DNA of 40,897 bases from Rickettsia typhi (GTDB taxonomy: Bacteria > Pseudomonadota > Alphaproteobacteria > Rickettsiales > UBA1997): positions 1 through 40,897 of the forward strand of contig CAMCAW010000007.1 of NCBI GenBank assembly GCA_945872855.1. The letters are read 5' to 3'. The translations under genes and the position numbers were made by a program. A model generated the notes under the pieces. That model made no database searches. It was not told the DNA's origin and worked only from the letters and a program-made list of their open reading frames with translations. Shown here piece by piece: positions 1 to 9,461 of the stretch; position 1 is the stretch's first letter, and each line of letters opens with the position of its first letter.

Positions 1-287
1 TTTTCTGAAATATCTTGATAGAAAGAAATGTTACTTTGATCAGATAAATCAGAAGCATAAATTAAATAAGAATAACTAGAAATCTTACCAATTTCTTCGG
101 CAATTTTTTCATATTCAAAAATTGCTAGAGCTAGCTGTGGCGCTGTTAATCGCCCGACTTTCTTTAAATATTTTTTAACAAATTTTTGCGCTGCATCAGA
201 AATTTTCTTTAAATCTGCAGCGATTTTTTTATCTTTCGTTGAAGAATAAAAATCGGTTAAATCCCAAGAGGGTAATTGTTTTGTCAT
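1..287 (-). CDS. pepF: Oligoendopeptidase F family M3 metallopeptidase (N-terminal part, truncated by window edge)
   Basis: Minus-strand reading from ATG at 287 gives MTKQLPSWDLTDFYSSTKDKKIAADLKKISDAAQKFVKKYLKKVGRLTAPQLALAIFEYEKIAEEIGKISSYSYLIYASDLSDQ..., the typical PepF N-terminal pattern (W-DL-DFY; S-YS-L). Open to the window edge. Confidence 0.75.
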   Translation of the reverse strand, partial: MTKQLPSWDLTDFYSSTKDKKIAADLKKISDAAQKFVKKYLKKVGRLTAPQLALAIFEYEKIAEEIGKISSYSYLIYASDLSDQSNISFYQDISE

Positions 288-296
288 TATTTAGCT

Positions 297-2270
297 TTAT
301 TGTATTTTGCTTTGAATCGCATTCAGTAGTGGCTTGAAGTTTTCAAAAACTATCGAATCTTTATTTTGATCAACATAATTACTTAATTCTATCTTTTTTT
401 TATCAGGTAACTTTTTAAATAATACCTCAACAGCCAATTGGGGATTATAATTTTTTTTGTACGAATAAGGATTTATGAAACATGTGTTATTTAAGCTGTC
501 CCTAGTATTATTTTGGATTAAATATTGATCGAGAAATTCTTTTTTGAATAAAAATTCCATCGAATGGTATCCATACCTTGCTTGATCTTTATATTCAGAC
601 TCTCCCACTGGCAAGAGCATTATAACTAAATCATTATCAAACTTATAAACGTAATCTTTTTTTAAATCTTCGTCAGTAAAAATATTATTGTTCTCAGGCT
701 TTAAAATTTTACCACCCTCATTATTAGGAATAAGATCATTGTAGGCATCAATACCCTCTTTATCAAAATCAAAAATAGCAATAATTTTTTTACCACCAAG
801 ATCTACCTTGTTAAACATTTTTAGCCACATCTTTAGACTTCCAGCACTTTGAGCGGGAATAAATCGACATTTGGAGATATCGCTAAACTCAGGAAATTTA
901 TCAGCTACAATTTTTATATTATCGGTATCGGTAACACCCTCCGTTAAAATAATGATCCCGCTATCATTTATTAACAAATCCAATAATTGCTTTCGAAAAA
1001 CTAAAATTCCCGGGGTTAACTTCTCTAAAATTAAATCTTGGTTCATTGGCTCAATCTTCCCATTCTCCATCCAAAATAAATCTTTGTTATCGCAGAAAGC
1101 AACGGTTGATGGACTATGGGTGGTCATAATCACCTGCATATCAAATTCTTCGACCATCACATTTTTAACAAGATCAACAAACATTCCTGCTAGCGATGGA
1201 TTGAGATGGGCATCGAATTCATCCATCAGCATTATCCTTCCAGAATTTGCAATTTTTTTACTTTCACCGTAGCACCAAAGCGTCATTTGCACTATCAGCT
1301 GCTCTCCCGTTGAAAGTTGATCAAAACTCAACTCCTTTTTCTCTTGGTTGCTAGTTATAAATTTGGGTTGAATACCCTTTTTGAGCTGAATACGCTTACT
1401 TGACGCAGAATTACCATCTTGATTCTGATATTCGCTAGATACTTCATATTTAAATTTATTTTTCTTAAAAAGATCATTGATTATCTCCCAAGGAGCATTT
1501 GACGATCCAAAATAATCTTTTAAGCCATTATCAACAAACTTCTTTTTCTCCGCTTCTACATCCACTTCTTCAAAAGCGCTATTAACGCATGCGAGCGCAA
1601 AGTCTTTAGATGCCATCTCAGAACCTCCTTTCCTCAGCCTACTGCCAAACTTTGCTATAATACTCTCTAAATCATGAACAGATTCAGTATTCTTAAAATC
1701 TTGTTCTAGCTGCGCTTTTATTTTACTAAAATTAGCAAAAGATTTTTCTATCCGCTCATTATCATCGATTGGCCAAAACTGCTTTAAAAAATCATCCAGA
1801 AAATCATCATCGTTAATATCCTGCCTTTTTTTCCCATGCTTCTCTTCAATATATTCTGCAATTTCATTGAATTTTTTATAATCAACATATCTCTCCGCAA
1901 GGAGCTCAATATCTTTATTTGGGGCAGCTCTTTTTAATAGCCCGATTTCATCTTTTAATCCATTATGTCGATAGGGGTCAGCTTCCCTTTTCTCAAAAGG
2001 AATATTTGCTCGATGATTAACTTTTATATAAATACATTCTTTGTTTATAAAATTATTTTTACCTTTAAAACTAACATCAATTTCATTTAAAAGTAGCGTC
2101 TTCCCACTCCCATTGGCTCCAGCAATAACAGCTAGCTTTGGTATTATTTCCCAACAAAATCTATCTTTAAAAAATCCATCTTGATTAGCTTCGATAAAAA
2201 ATTCTTTAAGCGGCCACGAGCCTTCTTTTGAAGAATTTTTACTCTCTTGATTCTTGTTTGAATTACTCAT
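297..2270 (-). CDS. AAA family ATPase with C-terminal TOPRIM-like domain (OLD-family-like putative nuclease)
   Basis: 657 aa; Walker A GANGSGKT, signature LSTGEQL, Walker B RIMLMDEFDAHLNPS, H-loop TTHSP, then TOPRIM-like IILTEGVTDTDN and IIAIFDFDKEGIDAY. Confidence 0.8.
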   Translation of the reverse strand: MSNSNKNQESKNSSKEGSWPLKEFFIEANQDGFFKDRFCWEIIPKLAVIAGANGSGKTLLLNEIDVSFKGKNNFINKECIYIKVNHRANIPFEKREADPYRHNGLKDEIGLLKRAAPNKDIELLAERYVDYKKFNEIAEYIEEKHGKKRQDINDDDFLDDFLKQFWPIDDNERIEKSFANFSKIKAQLEQDFKNTESVHDLESIIAKFGSRLRKGGSEMASKDFALACVNSAFEEVDVEAEKKKFVDNGLKDYFGSSNAPWEIINDLFKKNKFKYEVSSEYQNQDGNSASSKRIQLKKGIQPKFITSNQEKKELSFDQLSTGEQLIVQMTLWCYGESKKIANSGRIMLMDEFDAHLNPSLAGMFVDLVKNVMVEEFDMQVIMTTHSPSTVAFCDNKDLFWMENGKIEPMNQDLILEKLTPGILVFRKQLLDLLINDSGIIILTEGVTDTDNIKIVADKFPEFSDISKCRFIPAQSAGSLKMWLKMFNKVDLGGKKIIAIFDFDKEGIDAYNDLIPNNEGGKILKPENNNIFTDEDLKKDYVYKFDNDLVIMLLPVGESEYKDQARYGYHSMEFLFKKEFLDQYLIQNNTRDSLNNTCFINPYSYKKNYNPQLAVEVLFKKLPDKKKIELSNYVDQNKDSIVFENFKPLLNAIQSKIQ

Positions 2271-2398
2271 GTTTTATAATTACAATAACTTCATTCATTG
2301 GTCGAGGTAATAAAACTTTTTCCTATCAAAATATCTATGTGCATTTCGAAATATTTAAACTTTTTTACAAATAAAATCAGAGACTTTCATAGTTTTTA

Positions 2399-2543
2399 GG
2401 AATAGGAAGTAAGTGCAATAGGCGGGCCTCTGAGACGAGTTCGAGACCACCCCAAAAACTCTCAAGTTTAGTCAAGATCTTCCGTGCCCCCCCTTTTTTT
2501 TGCCCGAGAGAGGCCCGTCTATTACACTTACTTCCTATTCTAA
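2399..2543. repeat. Imperfect inverted-repeat element (arms ~2401-2433 and ~2508-2540)
   Basis: Left arm aataggaagtaagtgcaataggcgggcctct; right arm reverse complement aataggaagtaagtgtaatagacgggcctct (2 mismatches). Interior has a C7T8 tract. Confidence 0.8.
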
Positions 2544-2544
2544 A

Positions 2545-3717
2545 CTAAGAAAGCCTCTCAAACACTCCAACCACCTCTAAATGCGGGCTAGAATAAAATT
2601 GATCAATCGCCGTGAGCTTGGTAATTTTAAACCCAGAATCAAGCAAAATCCCCGCATCGCGCGCAAAAGTTTTTGGATTGCACGAAACATAAATTAAATT
2701 CTGTAATTTAGAATTAGCAATTTTATGAATCTGCGGACCAGCGCCGTTTCTGGGCGGATTAATGATTACTAAATCAAACTTCAACATTTCTCTTTCGCTA
2801 ACAGGATACAACATTAAATCACGATGCTCAGTTTTTATCCGATTATTAAAGCCATTTTTCGTAGCATTTTTTGCGATTAATTTTGTCATTTCTTCGCTGC
2901 CTTCAAAAGCATAAATTTCTTTTGTAAGCTCTACAATGCCGAAGCTGTAAGCTCCAAAGCCTGTATAAATATCAGCAAGAATAATTTTTTTATCGAATTT
3001 ATTTTTTATAAAATCAGAAATTATTGAGGTAATTTTATGCAAACCCAATTTTGTTGCTTGAATAAAAATATCAGAACTTAAATCGATTTTAAAATTTGGA
3101 TAAAAAATTTGATTTGGCTGCAGCGTAATAATTGGCGTTACTTGATTTTTTAAACGGTAAGAAGCGTTTATTTTAAAGGCTTTAGCGAAGGCAGTGATTT
3201 TTTGAATTTGCGAAAAATTTAATTCGCGCAGGCAAGAAAAAACCACGTCAACAATATTATCAAAAGCGGTTACAGCAACTTGCGAAATAACATTAGCTTC
3301 GAAATTTTCAAAAATATTTTGCAGCGCAGGAATTAGGTCGGAAATTTCTTTTTGCGCAACATAGCAAGCATCAATTGCAACCAGATCTTTACTGCCTTTA
3401 GCGAAGAATCCTAATTTATTTTTCGCATCAAGTTGTAGGATAATTTTTCTTCTACTATGCGGGCCAACAGAAAAAAAATCTAATTCTGGCAAAATATTTT
3501 CTCTCACTTTGAAAGCTTGATTTTCTCTATCCACATTCATTTCAAACGCCCTTCCTGCAAGGCTTGGAGTATCATTTAAAATTTCTGCTAAATCTTTTTT
3601 TAAATTCTCAATTTTTATTTTCTGATATTCATCATCTAAAAGATCAAGATAAGAACAGCCTCCACAACTAGGAAAGAAGCGGCAGTGCGAGTTTTGTGCA
3701 TCATTATTTTTCATCAA
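2545..3717 (-). CDS. Class I SAM-dependent RNA (uracil-C5) methyltransferase, TrmA/RlmD type
   Basis: N-terminal CRFFPSCGGCSYLDL Fe-S cysteines; ADIYTGFGAYSFGI SAM motif; VIINPPRNGAG and LIYVSCNPKTFARD motifs. Confidence 0.85.
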   Translation of the reverse strand: MMKNNDAQNSHCRFFPSCGGCSYLDLLDDEYQKIKIENLKKDLAEILNDTPSLAGRAFEMNVDRENQAFKVRENILPELDFFSVGPHSRRKIILQLDAKNKLGFFAKGSKDLVAIDACYVAQKEISDLIPALQNIFENFEANVISQVAVTAFDNIVDVVFSCLRELNFSQIQKITAFAKAFKINASYRLKNQVTPIITLQPNQIFYPNFKIDLSSDIFIQATKLGLHKITSIISDFIKNKFDKKIILADIYTGFGAYSFGIVELTKEIYAFEGSEEMTKLIAKNATKNGFNNRIKTEHRDLMLYPVSEREMLKFDLVIINPPRNGAGPQIHKIANSKLQNLIYVSCNPKTFARDAGILLDSGFKITKLTAIDQFYSSPHLEVVGVFERLS

Positions 3718-5281
3718 GCAAATTTTTATTTTTTCTTCTTTTTAGGACGCCACTTTCCAATAAAATATTCAAACTTCCTGAAAAATATGCTGCGGCAAAA
3801 TAAATTATTAATCCAGCCATAATCATGATGACCAATTCAATAACGCGATTTAAAATTTCGCTTACCGCAAAAAAATCTTTCATCAACAATAAAGCAAAGG
3901 CCATCAAGATAGCTGGGACAAGGATTTTCAGCAATTTGACTGAGAATTTTTTTTCAAAATAAAAATGTTTTTTGCTCAATAATTTGGTGATTAGCAGCGT
4001 TAAATTTAAGTAGGAAGAAATGATTGAGGAGAGAATTATTCCAACATAACCAAAGCCGTGGAAGAAAAAAACCGCGTTCAAAATTGCGTTACTAAATAAA
4101 CAAATTATCGCGATTGTCATTGGCGTGCGAGTGTCGCCGCGCGAGAAGAATGCTGGCTCCATCACCTTTACCAAAACATAAGCGGGCAATCCGTATGAAT
4201 AAAATTGCAAAGCCCTCGCCACAAAAAAACTTTCTTCATGAGTGAATTTTCCGCGCTCAAAAAGTGTGACAATGATTGGATAAGCGAGGCATGTTAACGC
4301 TAGAGTGGCAGGGATCACCATGATTAACCCAACTTCTAAAGCAAGATTTTGCAACTTGATTGCGCCATCAATTTCATGCGCTTTTATTTTGCGCGACATC
4401 GCAGGAAGCAACGCTATTCCTATCGCGATGCCAATCATGGCTAGCGGCAATTGGTTGATGCGATCGGCGTAATATAGATAAGAAATTGCGCCCGTAATCA
4501 TACTGGCAAAAACCGAATCTACCAATAAATTAATTTGCAAAACATTGGCCCCAATCACACCAGGCAGTAGCTTTTTGAAGAATTTTTTGATGTCGGCATT
4601 ATGAAATAATTTTAGCGAAAATGATTTTGGATAAAGCAACATTCCTTCTTTAATGGTAAAAGTAATTAGCCATAAAAACTGCAAAATTCCCGCTATAAAA
4701 ACACCCCACGAAAGCGCATAGGCGTAGTTTGGAGCTAGTGATCCAAAAACAAATAATGAGGCAATTAAAGTGACATTAAGAATAATTGGCGCCGAAGCAG
4801 GAACGGCAAATTTGCCAAGCGAATTCAAGACTCCCGAGCATAAAGCAACTAGAGAAATGAAGATTAAATAAAAAATTGTGATGCGCGACAAACTAACGAG
4901 AAGCGTGAATTTTTCAGGGTCGCCAGCGAAACCGGGAAATAAAATTTTCATCAAAAAAGGCATGAAAATTTGGAAGAGCAAAGTGAAAATTAGCAACACA
5001 TAAAGCAATATCGATAAAACATTTTGCACAAAACGCTTTTCTTCCATATCGGTGGTTTTATCTTGCAGCTTCTCAACGAAGATCGGCACAAATGCTGAGT
5101 TCATCGCCCCTTCGCCAAAAACACGACGAAAGAAATTTGGCAAGCGAAATGCTGCAAAAAAAGCATCGGATAACATGCTAACGCCGATAAATTGCGCGAT
5201 TAAAATATCACGAATAAATCCAACAATGCGCGACAAAGAAATAAAAAACGAAACCGTAAAGGCCGAACGCATAATTGACAT
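3704..5281 (-). CDS. murJ: Lipid II flippase MurJ/MviN
   Basis: 525 aa polytopic protein; SRIVGFIRDILIAQFIG, ADAFFAAFRLPNFFRRVFGEGAMNSAFVPIF-type motif characteristic of MviN/MurJ. Confidence 0.95.
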   Translation of the reverse strand: MSIMRSAFTVSFFISLSRIVGFIRDILIAQFIGVSMLSDAFFAAFRLPNFFRRVFGEGAMNSAFVPIFVEKLQDKTTDMEEKRFVQNVLSILLYVLLIFTLLFQIFMPFLMKILFPGFAGDPEKFTLLVSLSRITIFYLIFISLVALCSGVLNSLGKFAVPASAPIILNVTLIASLFVFGSLAPNYAYALSWGVFIAGILQFLWLITFTIKEGMLLYPKSFSLKLFHNADIKKFFKKLLPGVIGANVLQINLLVDSVFASMITGAISYLYYADRINQLPLAMIGIAIGIALLPAMSRKIKAHEIDGAIKLQNLALEVGLIMVIPATLALTCLAYPIIVTLFERGKFTHEESFFVARALQFYSYGLPAYVLVKVMEPAFFSRGDTRTPMTIAIICLFSNAILNAVFFFHGFGYVGIILSSIISSYLNLTLLITKLLSKKHFYFEKKFSVKLLKILVPAILMAFALLLMKDFFAVSEILNRVIELVIMIMAGLIIYFAAAYFSGSLNILLESGVLKRRKNKNLLDEK

Positions 5282-5293
5282 TAGGCAGCTTAT

Positions 5294-5710
5294 TTAATGA
5301 ATGATGTAGCCGAGGAAATTCGTAAAAAATAATAAATCGGTAGCAATGCAGATTGTGACAGGATTCCATTTTGAGATAGATTCTTGCAAAAATAATTTAC
5401 GCATGAATGAACGCGGAGCATTGCGCCACTTCTCTTCGCGGATTCTCTTTTTTTCTTCAGCGCTTATTTTTGGCTTTTTTGGCGAGCATTTTATCAATAC
5501 ATAAATATGCCAAATAAAATAAGTGATGCCGATCCAAGAAAGAAGTAGATCAAGAAATCTAGAATTCACTTTTAAGATAAGAGTATCGACAACCAAATAA
5601 AATATTGCATAGGCAAAAATGCCCCACCAGCGAATCACTACTTGTATGCTTTCTTGCCCTTTTAGCGCCGCTCTGAAAGAAACATCGATTTTATGTAAAA
5701 TTTCACTCAT
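5294..5710 (-). CDS. Small hypothetical membrane protein
   Basis: Preferred start at 5710 (MSEILHKIDVSFRAALKGQ...); three hydrophobic stretches; same strand and tight spacing to neighbours. No family recognised. Confidence 0.65.
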   Translation of the reverse strand: MSEILHKIDVSFRAALKGQESIQVVIRWWGIFAYAIFYLVVDTLILKVNSRFLDLLLSWIGITYFIWHIYVLIKCSPKKPKISAEEKKRIREEKWRNAPRSFMRKLFLQESISKWNPVTICIATDLLFFTNFLGYIIH

Positions 5711-5761
5711 AAAAATAAAAATTTGTAAGACCAGCACTTTTGATCTTTTTTAAGATAAAAA

Positions 5762-6361
5762 TTACACCACTTCTTTAACTTTCTCCATATATTTCGTGCC
5801 TTCCCACGGCATTTCAAAATCGAATTCTCTAAATTCTTGCATCATTTTTACTGGTTCATAAATTACAGATTTCGATACTTCGTCATATCGAACTTCTTTA
5901 TAGCCAGTAAGCGGAAAATCTTTGCGCAATGGATGTCCTTCAAAGCCATAATCTGTAAGGATGCGACGCATGTCTGGATGGTTGGTAAATTTGATGCCAT
6001 ACATATCGAATACTTCTCTTTCGAACCAATTTGCAGTGCTGAAAACGCCTGAGGCTGTAGGCACTTCCTCATTTTCATGCAATGCAACTTTGATGGTGAT
6101 GCGGTTATTTAGTTTTAAGCTGAGCAAATTATAAATCACTTCGAACCTTGGCGCTCTAATGCCAAGAAGGTCTGCACCAAAAACATCAAGCAAAAGTTTG
6201 AAGGATAATTTTTCATCGTCGCGCAGAAATTTTAGAAAATCTATGAGTTTTTCTGGCGCAATATAAATGATGAGATTATCGTATTTTATTGGGCTCACAG
6301 GTTTTGTATCGGCAAAATTTTCTGCGATATATTGCGATTGTTTTTCTAAATTTTGAAACAT
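5762..6361 (-). CDS. nuoC: NADH-quinone oxidoreductase subunit C
   Basis: WFEREVFDMYGIKFTNHPDMRRILTDYGFEGHPLRKDFPLTGYKEVRYD is the NuoC signature. Confidence 0.97.
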   Translation of the reverse strand: MFQNLEKQSQYIAENFADTKPVSPIKYDNLIIYIAPEKLIDFLKFLRDDEKLSFKLLLDVFGADLLGIRAPRFEVIYNLLSLKLNNRITIKVALHENEEVPTASGVFSTANWFEREVFDMYGIKFTNHPDMRRILTDYGFEGHPLRKDFPLTGYKEVRYDEVSKSVIYEPVKMMQEFREFDFEMPWEGTKYMEKVKEVV

Positions 6362-6440
6362 TTTTTTAACAAATATAATATTTATGAGTTGTGTTTTTAT
6401 TTACAGCCCGTAGTGCCAAAGTAACATCTGAGAAAATAAC

Positions 6441-6965
6441 TTACCTCTTAAACAAACCACCAGTTCTTTTAATTTTTTTCTGCAACATTAAAACTCCATA
6501 AAGCAACGCTTCCGCTGTTGGCGGGCATCCGGGAACATAAATATCTACAGGTACGATGCGATCGCAACCACGCACCACAGAATAAGAATAGTGGTAATAG
6601 CCTCCCCCATTGGCGCAAGAGCCCATTGAGATAACATAACGCGGCTCGGCCATTTGATCATAAACTTTGCGCAAAGCTGGCGCCATCTTGTTGGTGAGCG
6701 TGCCCGCAACAATCATCACGTCTGATTGGCGCGGCGATGGACGAAAAATAACCCCGAAGCGATCAAGATCGTAGCGACTTGCAGCTGATTGCATCATTTC
6801 GACGGCGCAACAAGCAAGACCGAAAGTCATCGGCCATAAAGAGCCTGTGCGCGCCCAATTAACAAGGTTATCCAGCTTTGCAACTACAAAACCGCGATCG
6901 TTAATTTCATCTGTAACTTGATTTAGAACCGCGTCTTGATTGAGCGGACTCAAAGAGATATTCAT
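6441..6965 (-). CDS. nuoB: NADH-quinone oxidoreductase subunit B
   Basis: [52 protein letters not shown]. Confidence 0.98.
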   Translation of the reverse strand: MNISLSPLNQDAVLNQVTDEINDRGFVVAKLDNLVNWARTGSLWPMTFGLACCAVEMMQSAASRYDLDRFGVIFRPSPRQSDVMIVAGTLTNKMAPALRKVYDQMAEPRYVISMGSCANGGGYYHYSYSVVRGCDRIVPVDIYVPGCPPTAEALLYGVLMLQKKIKRTGGLFKR

Positions 6966-7026
6966 AAAATAAATTTAAAATGCGTTGTAAATAAGTTTTG
7001 TTTTTCGTAATTGAGGCAGAAGATAC

Positions 7027-7413
7027 CTATCTCCACTCAAGAGCACCACGCTTCCATTCGTAAATGAAGCCAATGGTAAGCAAAGTAAGAAAAATTATCA
7101 TCGACCAAAAACCCGCAGCGCCAATTTGCCTTAGAGACACAGCCCACGGGAATAAAAACGCCACCTCTAAATCGAAAATAATAAACAAAATTGCCACCAA
7201 ATAAAACTGCACGTCAAACTCGTTGCGCACAATGCCCTCGCCTTCGAAGCCACATTCGTAAGGGGAATTTTTTTCGGCATCGGGGCGACTTTTTGCCACG
7301 ATGAAAGGTATGATGCTAATTACAACCGAAAGGCCTAAGGCGATAACGACAAATATTAAGATTGGCAAATATTGCGCCGAAACAAGCTCTGCCTGAGAAG
7401 AAAGGAAATGCAT
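7027..7413 (-). CDS. nuoA: NADH-quinone oxidoreductase subunit A
   Basis: SPYECGFEG...[35 protein letters not shown]. Confidence 0.97.
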   Translation of the reverse strand: MHFLSSQAELVSAQYLPILIFVVIALGLSVVISIIPFIVAKSRPDAEKNSPYECGFEGEGIVRNEFDVQFYLVAILFIIFDLEVAFLFPWAVSLRQIGAAGFWSMIIFLTLLTIGFIYEWKRGALEWR

Positions 7414-7489
7414 TTTATTGACTCATAAATTAAATTTTCTAGATTTACCGCGGTCCAAATTAATTTTTAACCAATACAAAATCAAGAAC

Positions 7490-8365
7490 ATGTTTACAGG
7501 ATTATTCACAGCGATTGTAACTCCCTTCAAAAATGGCGCAGTTGATGAAAAAGCGCTAGAAAAATTGGTAGAATTTCAAATTGCTGGCGGCGTTGATGGC
7601 ATCGTGCCTTGTGGCACAACGGGCGAATCGCCAACTTTGTCTCACGAAGAACATAATCAAGTTGTAGAAATTTGTGTTAAGGTGGCGAAAAAACGCGTGA
7701 AGATCGTTGCGGGCACTGGCTCTAACGCTACAGATGAAGCGGTTATGATGACTTCTCACGCCAGAAAAGTTGGCGCTGACGGCTGTTTAGTGGTTGCCCC
7801 TTACTATAACAAACCAACACCAGAAGGCGTTTACCAGCATTTTAAAGCTATCGATAAATGTGGTTTACCAATTATCGTTTACAACATTCCCGGACGCTCT
7901 TCTATCAACATCTCAGACGCAAATCTAGCGCGCATGGCCGCCGATTTTGAAAATGTGGTAGGAATTAAAGATGCCACGGGAGACTTACTGCGCGTTGCTA
8001 CTTTGCGCTTGCTAATCACAAAACCATTTTCTTATTTATCGGGCGAAGATGGCACGGCTGTAGGGTTTAACGCGATGGGCGGCAATGGCGTTATTTCCGT
8101 TACTTCAAATATTGCGCCAAAATTGTGTAAAGACTTACAGAATGCTTGCGTTGCTGGCGATTACAAAAAAGCCCTAGAATTGCAAGATTTACTAACTGAT
8201 CTACACGAGGCAATGTTTTGCGAAACAAATCCAATTCCTGTGAAATATGCTGCGAGCTTGCTAGGATTATGTTCAACAGAAAATCGCTTGCCATTAGTTG
8301 AGGCTACGCAAGCTTCAAAAGAAAGAATTGAGGCGCAGATGAGAAGAGTTGGGTTGATAAAATAA
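7490..8365 (+). CDS. dapA: 4-hydroxy-tetrahydrodipicolinate synthase
   Basis: MFTGLFTAIVTPFKNGAVDE, GTTGESPTL, YYNKPTPEGVYQHF, VYNIPGRSS, GIKDATGD. ORF track start 7418 appears too early; MFTG at 7490 is the family-typical start. Confidence 0.96.
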   Translation: MFTGLFTAIVTPFKNGAVDEKALEKLVEFQIAGGVDGIVPCGTTGESPTLSHEEHNQVVEICVKVAKKRVKIVAGTGSNATDEAVMMTSHARKVGADGCLVVAPYYNKPTPEGVYQHFKAIDKCGLPIIVYNIPGRSSINISDANLARMAADFENVVGIKDATGDLLRVATLRLLITKPFSYLSGEDGTAVGFNAMGGNGVISVTSNIAPKLCKDLQNACVAGDYKKALELQDLLTDLHEAMFCETNPIPVKYAASLLGLCSTENRLPLVEATQASKERIEAQMRRVGLIK

Positions 8366-8366
8366 G

Positions 8367-9461
8367 CTACTTCAAAAATCTAATCTGTAAATTTAAATTG
8401 AAAAACATCTCTCCGTTGTTTTCATGCAACAAGCCGTAGCCATGTCTGCCACTGGAAGGGCTTTCGAACTTAGTATTTTCATACAAATAATTCATGAATT
8501 CGTTACGATTATACAGGTGATAGCAAACCACCTCACCATCTTGCTTTACCACAATATAGCCGCCATGAATGTCGTCATCATGACCATTCCACTCAACACT
8601 AGCAACCATTCCAAGCGCAACGGCATCTAAAAATCTTTTCACTTTTGTTTCGTAACTAGAAATCGACAAGCCAAATTCTTTTTTTAGAATATCATCGCTT
8701 GCTAATATTTTTACTAAGTCCTGCGTTAAAGAACCTTTTCCAAGAAAAAAATTAAGCAGCATTTGTGCAATAAATTTTGGAAAAGCTGTATCAATATTTT
8801 TTAAGTTTGAATCGAATGTCTTGCATGCAATGGAAGAGAAAGAAAGCGCCCCTCCTCCATTAATAATTGCAGACAAACGATCTCTAATTTTTGATTTAGT
8901 TTTTATCTTATTAATCTCGCCAATATTTCCCTTAAATCCATCAACTTTAAAAATAAAATTTGTAGTTTTTCCAGCGTTAAAAAGTGTTGAAGCGCCTCCA
9001 ATCATTGACTTCACAGAAAAGCCCAATTGAGGCATTGTTGCAGTAATTCTATCATGAATTACAGCAATAATATCAGCTTTTTTATTATTATCAGCCTTAA
9101 CTTTTGTGCATAAAAAATCTTGCATCATTTCTTCTGCCTCAGCAATTGGAAAAACTTTTTTTCCATCTCTAATTTTCTCAAAAATCTTTAAAGTTTTTGC
9201 TTTTAAATTATCGCTAGAAACTTTTTTGAGGATGGCGCCATTTTTATCGGTGATTATAATATCGGCGCCCGGACCAGAGATATTGTAAATCTTTGCTGAA
9301 CCATCTTTTTCTTCTCTAATTACTTTACAAAAAACAAAAGATTTTCCTGTGATTATTTCTAAATTTTTATTGGCGGCAGGAAGTTTTCTTTTCTCAAGTA
9401 TTTTTAAAAAAGCATAAAATTCTGACCACTCTCCCTTGTTTGCAGATTTTTTATCTTTCAC
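8367..9461 (-). CDS. Type II restriction endonuclease, HpaII-like
   Basis: N-terminal NKGEWSEFYAFLKIL resembles HpaII-family endonucleases; overlaps the upstream C5 methyltransferase gene by 11 bp on the same strand. Confidence 0.8.
   Translation of the reverse strand: MKDKKSANKGEWSEFYAFLKILEKRKLPAANKNLEIITGKSFVFCKVIREEKDGSAKIYNISGPGADIIITDKNGAILKKVSSDNLKAKTLKIFEKIRDGKKVFPIAEAEEMMQDFLCTKVKADNNKKADIIAVIHDRITATMPQLGFSVKSMIGGASTLFNAGKTTNFIFKVDGFKGNIGEINKIKTKSKIRDRLSAIINGGGALSFSSIACKTFDSNLKNIDTAFPKFIAQMLLNFFLGKGSLTQDLVKILASDDILKKEFGLSISSYETKVKRFLDAVALGMVASVEWNGHDDDIHGGYIVVKQDGEVVCYHLYNRNEFMNYLYENTKFESPSSGRHGYGLLHENNGEMFFNLNLQIRFLK

Noticed and set aside
871-1272. 133-aa ORF antisense to the AAA-TOPRIM gene
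   Set aside because: Fully inside a strongly supported CDS on the opposite strand, low-complexity Ser/Ile-rich translation, no recognisable motif.
2430-2452. tRNA T-arm-like string gagttcgagaccac in the 2.4-kb palindromic element
   Set aside because: No acceptor stem or other arms around it; part of the palindromic element interior.
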